From contig WAKY01000079.1 in assembly GCA_015523135.1 (NCBI GenBank), positions 1 through 9,911 of the forward strand: 9,911 nt of DNA. Direction: 5' to 3'. Positions 5,604 to 9,911 of the stretch are shown in pieces. The stretch is from Candidatus Aciduliprofundum sp. (GTDB lineage Archaea > Thermoplasmatota > Thermoplasmata > Thermoplasmatales > Aciduliprofundaceae). A model generated the notes under the pieces. That model was not told the DNA's origin. It ran no database searches and saw nothing but the letters and a program-made list of their open reading frames with translations. The position numbers and the translations under genes were made by a program. Each line of letters begins with the position of its first letter. Position 1 is the first letter of the stretch.

Positions 5604-6425
5604 GTGTACATAAACGAGGATAAAAAGCTTATAGCTCTGGTTCTTGCTATTATTCTAGCATTAAGTTTGCTTTACGTATATTCTTCGAATGTGAAACCCG
5701 AGAAGGTGAATATTGGGGGTGTGGCGAGGCATATTGGGGATTATGTGGAAGTTAAGGGGATAGTTGGATACTCTAAGAATATTACAAATGGCGTATTGGC
5801 TTACATTTACGATGAAAAATTTGAAAATAAAACAACTTTGTTTCTTCAATTTTCTGCAATTTTATATCCCGGCGAGGTTGTAATTGCCAAGGGCCAAGTG
5901 GTTAATTATCGTGGTTCAATTGAAGTGGTAGTTTACAGGGAAGGAGATTTGCAAATCATTGCGAAATATTTGGAATTGAATCTTAGGGAAGTTCTTGAGG
6001 AGCCCGAGCATTTTCTAGGTATGCATATTAAGCTGCGAGGGAATTTGAGTGCTATGAGAATGAGCAATTATTTTGAATTTACAGATGGATTTAATTTGAT
6101 AAAAGTGTATGTTAAGAATGGATATTTTGGGGAGAGAAATGTTTATATCAGGGGATATTACGAAAAAGGAATTTTCCGAGCAGAAAATATAAGCTTGCAA
6201 TATAACGGCACCTGCGTAAATTTGAATGAGCTTGCTAATTATGAAGGCAAAGTTGTTTGGATTCATGGAAGCATAATCTCTTATTTTTATTATGGATATC
6301 TTAGGGATGGTGCTTATTCTCTAAAAGTTGTAGCCGATAAAAAGATACCCGCAGGATTTAGAATTTTGGAGGGGAAATTAATTTACAGTCCCTATACCGC
6401 TCAATATGAACTAAAATTGGAATAA
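5604..6425 (+). CDS. Membrane-anchored protein with three OB-fold-like domains
   Basis: About 273 residues, no named family recognised. One hydrophobic helix near the N-terminus (LIALVLAIILALSLLYVY) is a signal anchor, so the rest is probably outside the cell; N-x-S/T sites such as NIT, NKT, NLS, NIS and NGT could be glycosylated. The exported part reads as three beta-rich units of similar build, each with a short helix and then a strand pattern G-x-x-V-x-V-x-G. The first runs from IGGVARHIGDYVEVKGIV to about VVVYREGD, the second from LEEPEHFLGMHIKLRGNL, and the third from LANYEGKVVWIHGSII. This is what exported nucleic-acid-binding OB domains (tRNA_anti-like) look like. GTG 5604 is chosen because of the TATA spacing; TTG 5598 would add two residues. 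A PLD-family nuclease gene follows 31 bases downstream, suggesting a joint extracellular role. Ligand is unproven. Confidence 0.75.
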   Translation: MYINEDKKLIALVLAIILALSLLYVYSSNVKPEKVNIGGVARHIGDYVEVKGIVGYSKNITNGVLAYIYDEKFENKTTLFLQFSAILYPGEVVIAKGQVVNYRGSIEVVVYREGDLQIIAKYLELNLREVLEEPEHFLGMHIKLRGNLSAMRMSNYFEFTDGFNLIKVYVKNGYFGERNVYIRGYYEKGIFRAENISLQYNGTCVNLNELANYEGKVVWIHGSIISYFYYGYLRDGAYSLKVVADKKIPAGFRILEGKLIYSPYTAQYELKLE

Positions 6426-6426
6426 A

Positions 6427-6436
6427 ATTAAATAAA
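6427..6436 (+). promoter_or_regulatory. TATA-like element before the PLD-family nuclease gene
   Basis: ATTAAATAAA in the 31-base gap is centred about 26 bases before ATG 6457, the expected spacing for a leaderless start. No Shine-Dalgarno match precedes this ATG. The nuclease may thus have its own promoter in addition to read-through from the OB-fold gene. Confidence 0.5.
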
Positions 6437-6456
6437 TTGGTATTATTCTCTTTTCT

Positions 6457-7068
6457 ATGAATACCCGAGCACTTCTTGTTACAGCAGTTATACTTGCTTT
6501 CATAGCTGGATTTATGTCAGCAGAGCTAATTGCTCAGCAGGGTAATAATGAAACTAAGTACACGGTGGTAGAATCCTCAAATATTAAAGTTATTCCAATT
6601 GAAGATAGGCAGTATTATCCAGTGGTAATTGAGAAGATAAATAATGCCAACGTGAGTATTCACATAGTTATGTATGAGATGAAATGGTATGGAAATCCGG
6701 ATAAGGATACACATAAAGTATCAGCACTTGGTAGGGCTTTGGTAGCTGCTGAGAATAGAGGAGTGGATGTTAAGATAATTTTGGATGATGGCAAGGGTTA
6801 TGGATTTGAAAATCCGCAGATGGTTAAATGGGCACAAAATTGGAAAGAATACTTTGAGAGTCATAAAGTTCAGGTGAAATTTGACTGGAGCAATGAAACT
6901 ACGCATGATAAATTGGTGATTATAGATGACAGCATAGTCATTGTCGGCTCTACCAATTGGAGTACCAGCGCTTTGGATTACAATCATGAGGCAGATGCAA
7001 TAATAGAGAGCAATGAAGTAGCTCAGCAATACGAGAATTATTTTAGCTCCCTATGGAATGTTTATTGA
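6457..7068 (+). CDS. Exported single-HKD phospholipase D-family nuclease
   Basis: A 203-residue PLD-superfamily protein of the Nuc type, small enzymes with one HKD motif that pair as homodimers to cut DNA or RNA through a phosphohistidine intermediate. An N-terminal hydrophobic helix (about 5-25, ALLVTAVILAFIAGFMSAE) exports or anchors it outside the cytoplasm. The PLDc_2-type core begins near residue 50, with VSIHIVMYEM (66-75) and LGRALVAAENRGVDVKIILDD (91-111). The full active-site motif is H150-D-K152-L-V-I-I-D157 followed by G164-S-T-N167 (bases 6904-6957), then NHEAD (176-180) with the conserved late Glu and LW near the end. All catalytic residues are present, so activity is expected. 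Phospholipase activity is the alternative, but the length fits the nucleases. Co-oriented with the OB-fold gene; its TGA directly abuts the stop of the opposing gene. Confidence 0.92.
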   Translation: MNTRALLVTAVILAFIAGFMSAELIAQQGNNETKYTVVESSNIKVIPIEDRQYYPVVIEKINNANVSIHIVMYEMKWYGNPDKDTHKVSALGRALVAAENRGVDVKIILDDGKGYGFENPQMVKWAQNWKEYFESHKVQVKFDWSNETTHDKLVIIDDSIVIVGSTNWSTSALDYNHEADAIIESNEVAQQYENYFSSLWNVY

Positions 7069-8550
7069 TTATTCTAACACAATTTTTATTTCACCCACAG
7101 CATCAATATCTTTTAGTGAGAAAGATACTATTCCATAGAACGATGATAAATCTATGATATTTCTTCCAGGCATTATGGTAAAGGTATCTGAGCGAGAATA
7201 AGTTAGTGGAAGTGAAAGATCATACTCATATACTGTCAATTTATTACTTTTGGATGCATAGATGATTAACTTTTTGTTTTTATACCCTGTAAGTGGAATG
7301 CCCCCAAAATTATGATGTTTCATCTTTTGCATAACTAAAGATATTAAAGCCAGAGGGAATGTTATATGCACAGGCGGAGGTTGGTTATGTAGTAAATTCA
7401 TATCAATTATACTAAATCCCCTATGACCTGCATCGTAGGGAAGCGCATCCTCTGAGCCCAAATTTGGGGAAGTATTTGTTCCAATAACAATCTTATCCCC
7501 AACAGATTCCATTGAAGTAATTCTAGCACCGAAAGTACCAACTATTTTTGCCACAGGTGGAGTTATATATACAAGGAGTGTTGGAGCCACAATTGCATTT
7601 GTTATAGTATATTTAATCTTATCTTCCAAGGTTTTGACACTGTACAAAGCATCATGATGAGCATTGTAAGCTACAAGCACACCTCCGTTTATGTATAATG
7701 CATTTGAGCGCATCGGAGATTGAAATGTGAAAAAATCTAGCAATCTAACAGCCCTAAAATTCTCTCCGCTAAGGGGATTGCCTATAATTATGCCACCCCT
7801 AGTAAACACGAAGAACCTGTTATAAAGGCTGGCAACATCTCCAACCGAATTTACAAGTATGTCTTCACCATCTATAGAAATTAAATTGTCCACTGGAAAA
7901 TCTGTCCACTTATTATCAATTAAATCAAAACACATAACTTTTTGAATACCTATGCTAAAATTATCTCCGGAGGTGAAAAATGCAGAGTCATGTAGAACAT
8001 CCCCTTTTAATGCAGGAGAATTTGTGAGCTTTTTATCCTCTCCTGTTCCTCTATCAATGGCATAAACACCTAAATTTTTGTCACCATCTTGCCTAGCTAT
8101 GAGTAATCTATCTTCATAGGGGTCATAGATAATATCGCTAACCTCTCCAGCCCACTTTGTGCGATGGTGAATAGAATCTTTCCAAAGAAGCCTGAGAGAA
8201 TCATCCTCTATGTTGTACTCGTGTACATGGGAGTATTTATTCTTAAAGCTAATTTTTCCATCTTTGAAAATTGCCGGTGCGTGGACCCAGCCGCCAAAAT
8301 AAAGAAAATCATCCACAGCTTCTACAGCATTGTATGTATCCCCTCCCGAAGTAGGCCCTTTGCCGAGCATTCTGAAATTGTAAATTTGCTCATCGTAATC
8401 CTTTATGAAATGTGCCTCAGCCTCAAATGCAAGAGTATAGTATAGCATCTTCTTGTAGTACTTCAATCCGAATATTCCCCCACTGCCCCACTCTGGCCCG
8501 TATCTGGGCGGATAAGAGTGTAGGTGTGATATTATCTTATCCACACTCAT
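7069..8550 (-). CDS. Large uncharacterised archaeal protein, beta-propeller-like, possibly DUF2139
   Basis: From ATG 8550 this gives 493 residues. The frame is open back to an ATG at 8637, but that start overlaps the preceding gene by 77 bases. The chosen start follows the preceding stop after ten bases and has AGGGGA as ribosome site. The beginning RYGPEWGSGGIFGLKYYKK (16-34), then YYTLAFEAEAHF and LGKGPTSGGDTYNAVEAVDD, recalls the archaeal DUF2139 family, whose function is unknown; that recollection is not checked. The remainder alternates short hydrophobic strands with turns (YDPYEDRLLIARQDGD, GGVLVAYNAHHDALY, GDKIVIGTNTSP), a pattern typical of seven-bladed propellers. There is no signal peptide, and no catalytic motif is recognised. 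Co-transcription with the C69 hydrolase suggests a shared pathway. Confidence 0.82.
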   Translation of the reverse strand: MSVDKIISHLHSYPPRYGPEWGSGGIFGLKYYKKMLYYTLAFEAEAHFIKDYDEQIYNFRMLGKGPTSGGDTYNAVEAVDDFLYFGGWVHAPAIFKDGKISFKNKYSHVHEYNIEDDSLRLLWKDSIHHRTKWAGEVSDIIYDPYEDRLLIARQDGDKNLGVYAIDRGTGEDKKLTNSPALKGDVLHDSAFFTSGDNFSIGIQKVMCFDLIDNKWTDFPVDNLISIDGEDILVNSVGDVASLYNRFFVFTRGGIIIGNPLSGENFRAVRLLDFFTFQSPMRSNALYINGGVLVAYNAHHDALYSVKTLEDKIKYTITNAIVAPTLLVYITPPVAKIVGTFGARITSMESVGDKIVIGTNTSPNLGSEDALPYDAGHRGFSIIDMNLLHNQPPPVHITFPLALISLVMQKMKHHNFGGIPLTGYKNKKLIIYASKSNKLTVYEYDLSLPLTYSRSDTFTIMPGRNIIDLSSFYGIVSFSLKDIDAVGEIKIVLE

Positions 8551-8554
8551 TCTA

Positions 8555-8560
8555 TCCCCT
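8555..8560 (-). promoter_or_regulatory. Shine-Dalgarno site deciding the start of the DUF2139-like gene
   Basis: The minus strand reads TGA-AGGGGATAGA-ATG: the hydrolase stop, a purine-rich AGGGGA, four bases, then ATG 8550. The arrangement argues for this start over the upstream ATG at 8637 inside the hydrolase gene. Confidence 0.65.
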
Positions 8561-9808
8561 TCAAATATGCATGCCAGCTTGCATATTAATCTTTTTCCAA
8601 ATTCTTTGGTATTTTGTTGTGGGCTTTTCCTTGGCAATCTTTTTTATCCATTTATCTACAAACTCTATTTCCATATCAAAAGATTCTTTTGTGATTTTTT
8701 TGTCCTTAATTTTTGCCAGAGCTAATATTTTAATCTGGATTTCATCTCTTTCTTTCTTAAATTCTTCTATATATTTTGCATAGCTAATTTGAAATTTTCT
8801 ATGAAAAAATTCAGCCCTCCACCAAAAATTGTTACTATATTTATTTGTAATCTTTTCTTCTTCAGGCCAAAATGGAGAAGCAAAAAAGAATGGTTTGAAT
8901 ACGCTAAGGCATGGAATGGATTCTCCCGTGAACCAGTGTGTATCGGAGCTTAGATCAGAGATTTGGGAGTTAGCAGTTTGGGATGGCTTTAATTTTCCAC
9001 CATAATGCATGCATACATTCTTCATGGAAGTATGCAGAGGATCAAAATTATTAGTTTGATGGCTTCTAAGTATTTTCATTATATAGGGTACATTGATTCT
9101 ACCTTCTCCCTGTTCTAACATTTTGTAAGTAAAATCCCTTCTCTCTTTTCCATGTGCAAAATGGGTGTATAACTTATCCGAGAAGTGCTTTGCAAAGTTG
9201 AAATTATTTTTCTTGGATAGAGACACCACAGGATCAGAAGCAAAGTCCCAATCATCGCTTAATGTTAGAGCATTGGATATGCTATAGAATTTTTCAATCA
9301 TCTTTGCAGCCCAGTTCTTGCCCGATGTTTCAAGGACATATGCCTCTTTTCTATCCGCAATTATGAAAGAATTATGGTAAAGAAATTTGTGCTCATAACT
9401 TCCACTGCCCCCTTGCCCATAATTCTCGATAATATCAATTATGAAATTTAAAGCATCTTTAGCATTTCTTTTTCTTTCAAGGGCCAATCTAATCATATCC
9501 ATCCCAAGTATGCCTTTTTTCTCTTTTTTCTGATTTGTAAAAACAGCCGTGTTGCCTATAGTTAATCCGAATTCGTTGGCACCCATTTCCGCTCCCCAAA
9601 TCCACCAAGGTCTGGAGAGTACAAATGCATATGTCTCTTCAACTTGGGGAAATGAAGTATAAGTCATATTCACATAATTTTCTTCATGCTTTTTCCTTGG
9701 TATATATTCAACTTTTTGTGCCTCATTAGGCTCCCTATCGCTATTTTTTGCAAAGAGCATACTACCATTTCTCGTGAATTTTGGAGTTGCAACTAAAATA
9801 TCACACAT
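8561..9808 (-). CDS. Peptidase family C69 (secernin-like) N-terminal-nucleophile hydrolase
   Basis: A 415-residue member of the C69 dipeptidase/secernin group. These Ntn hydrolases use Cys as N-terminal nucleophile to cut amide bonds in dipeptides or related compounds. The protein begins Met-Cys-Asp, so only Met removal is needed to expose the catalytic Cys2. CDILVATPKFTRNGSMLFAK (2-21) leads into K21-N-S-D-R25, the family signature, followed by PNEAQ. Further family blocks are WIWGAEMGANEFGLTIGN (69-86), FIIADRKEAYVLETSGKNWA (148-167), THWFTGESIPCLSVFKPFFF (290-309) and WWRAEFFHRKF (329-339). The final 60 residues are a Lys/Glu-rich helical tail. No signal peptide, so probably cytoplasmic. 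The start at 9808 fits the TATA element at 9831-9842. It is first in a two-gene operon with the DUF2139-like gene. Actual substrate unknown. Confidence 0.88.
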   Translation of the reverse strand: MCDILVATPKFTRNGSMLFAKNSDREPNEAQKVEYIPRKKHEENYVNMTYTSFPQVEETYAFVLSRPWWIWGAEMGANEFGLTIGNTAVFTNQKKEKKGILGMDMIRLALERKRNAKDALNFIIDIIENYGQGGSGSYEHKFLYHNSFIIADRKEAYVLETSGKNWAAKMIEKFYSISNALTLSDDWDFASDPVVSLSKKNNFNFAKHFSDKLYTHFAHGKERRDFTYKMLEQGEGRINVPYIMKILRSHQTNNFDPLHTSMKNVCMHYGGKLKPSQTANSQISDLSSDTHWFTGESIPCLSVFKPFFFASPFWPEEEKITNKYSNNFWWRAEFFHRKFQISYAKYIEEFKKERDEIQIKILALAKIKDKKITKESFDMEIEFVDKWIKKIAKEKPTTKYQRIWKKINMQAGMHI

Positions 9809-9830
9809 TGAAGAATATATGCCCTCGGAG

Positions 9831-9842
9831 TTTTTATTTTTT
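9831..9842 (-). promoter_or_regulatory. TATA element for the C69 hydrolase operon
   Basis: The minus strand reads AAAAAATAAAAA, centred about 28 bases before the ATG at 9808, with purine-rich GGCAAGGC just upstream. This predicts a start of transcription within a few bases of the ATG. Confidence 0.5.
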
Positions 9843-9850
9843 GCCTTGCC

Positions 9851-9865
9851 AAATTAATTTATATC
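9851..9865 (+). promoter_or_regulatory. TATA element for the gene at the right edge
   Basis: AATTAATTTATATC ends with TTTATAT (9858-9864) centred about 23 bases before ATG 9883. It is separate from, and back to back with, the minus-strand TATA element of the hydrolase. Together they occupy most of the 74-base divergent gap. Confidence 0.5.
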
Positions 9866-9882
9866 CATTGTGATTATAATCT

Positions 9883-9911
9883 ATGTCTTTAGGAATTGAT
9901 GTTGGAGGCAC
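9883..9911 (+). CDS. Start of an ASKHA-fold kinase or ATPase (partial)
   Basis: Only the first nine residues and part of a tenth codon are inside the window: M-S-L-G-I-D-V-G-G, then AC, most likely Thr. The pattern h-G-I-D-x-G-G-T is the phosphate-1 loop of the actin/hexokinase/Hsp70 superfamily. It occurs at the N-terminus of ROK sugar kinases, BadF/BcrA-type ATPases, type II pantothenate kinases and hydantoinase/oxoprolinase subunits. Which of these it is cannot be decided from this stretch. The well-placed TATA element supports a real gene start. Confidence 0.65.

Noticed and set aside
8412..8783. A 123-codon open frame on the + strand rich in Ile/Phe/Ser, looking like a small membrane protein
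   Set aside because: It spans the junction of the C69 and DUF2139-like genes in antisense. The hydrophobicity mirrors the Lys/Glu codons of the hydrolase tail, and no TATA element was found in front of it.
1..9911. CRISPR arrays, tRNA or rRNA genes, insertion sequences, integration sites
   Set aside because: On reading the sequence I found no regularly spaced repeats, tRNA-like cloverleaf or T-loop motif, transposase-like protein, or terminal inverted repeats. The region reads as ordinary densely packed archaeal chromosome.

Overview
The window looks archaeal. It carries a PCNA sliding clamp, an Mrp/ApbC-type P-loop ATPase, a flavin-dependent thymidylate synthase (ThyX), dolichol-phosphate-type family 2 glycosyltransferases and a C69 dipeptidase. 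Most transcription units have an A/T-rich TATA element centred about 20-30 bases before the start codon, which implies leaderless or near-leaderless mRNAs, while downstream operon genes have Shine-Dalgarno matches (GGTGA, GGTGAT, AGGGGA). The AT-rich composition and gene mix would fit a thermophilic euryarchaeon of the DHVE2/Aciduliprofundum type. That assignment is an inference from general resemblance, not a database match.

Layout, left to right. Positions 1-198 hold the C-terminus of a probable multidrug-type membrane transporter on the + strand. It converges on a minus-strand gene (195-1283) for a membrane protein with two N-terminal helices, a winged-helix-like segment and a C-terminal HEPN-like domain with an R-x4-H motif. 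That gene diverges, apparently from one shared and nearly symmetric TATA element, from a 124-residue two-helix potassium channel (1336-1710). Two family 2 glycosyltransferases follow (1749-2531 and 2528-3193, ATGA overlap). They converge on a minus-strand block transcribed as thyX (5525-4872), mrp (4828-3992), pcn (3923-3195). The Mrp protein lacks the CxxC pair expected of an Fe-S carrier.

From a divergent intergenic region (5526-5597), two + strand genes encode exported or membrane-anchored proteins: a three-OB-fold-like protein (5604-6425) and a single-HKD phospholipase D-family nuclease (6457-7068). They may form a cell-surface nucleic-acid-processing pair. On the minus strand, a C69/secernin-like N-terminal-nucleophile hydrolase (9808-8561) and a large uncharacterised, propeller-like protein (8550-7069) form a tight operon. 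The window ends with the first residues of an ASKHA-fold kinase or ATPase (9883 onward), divergent from the peptidase.

The DNA is packed very tightly. All three convergent junctions overlap or abut (4-bp overlap, 1-bp gap, 0-bp gap), and no gene-free stretch exceeds about 75 bases. I saw no tRNA, rRNA, CRISPR array, insertion sequence or long repeat.
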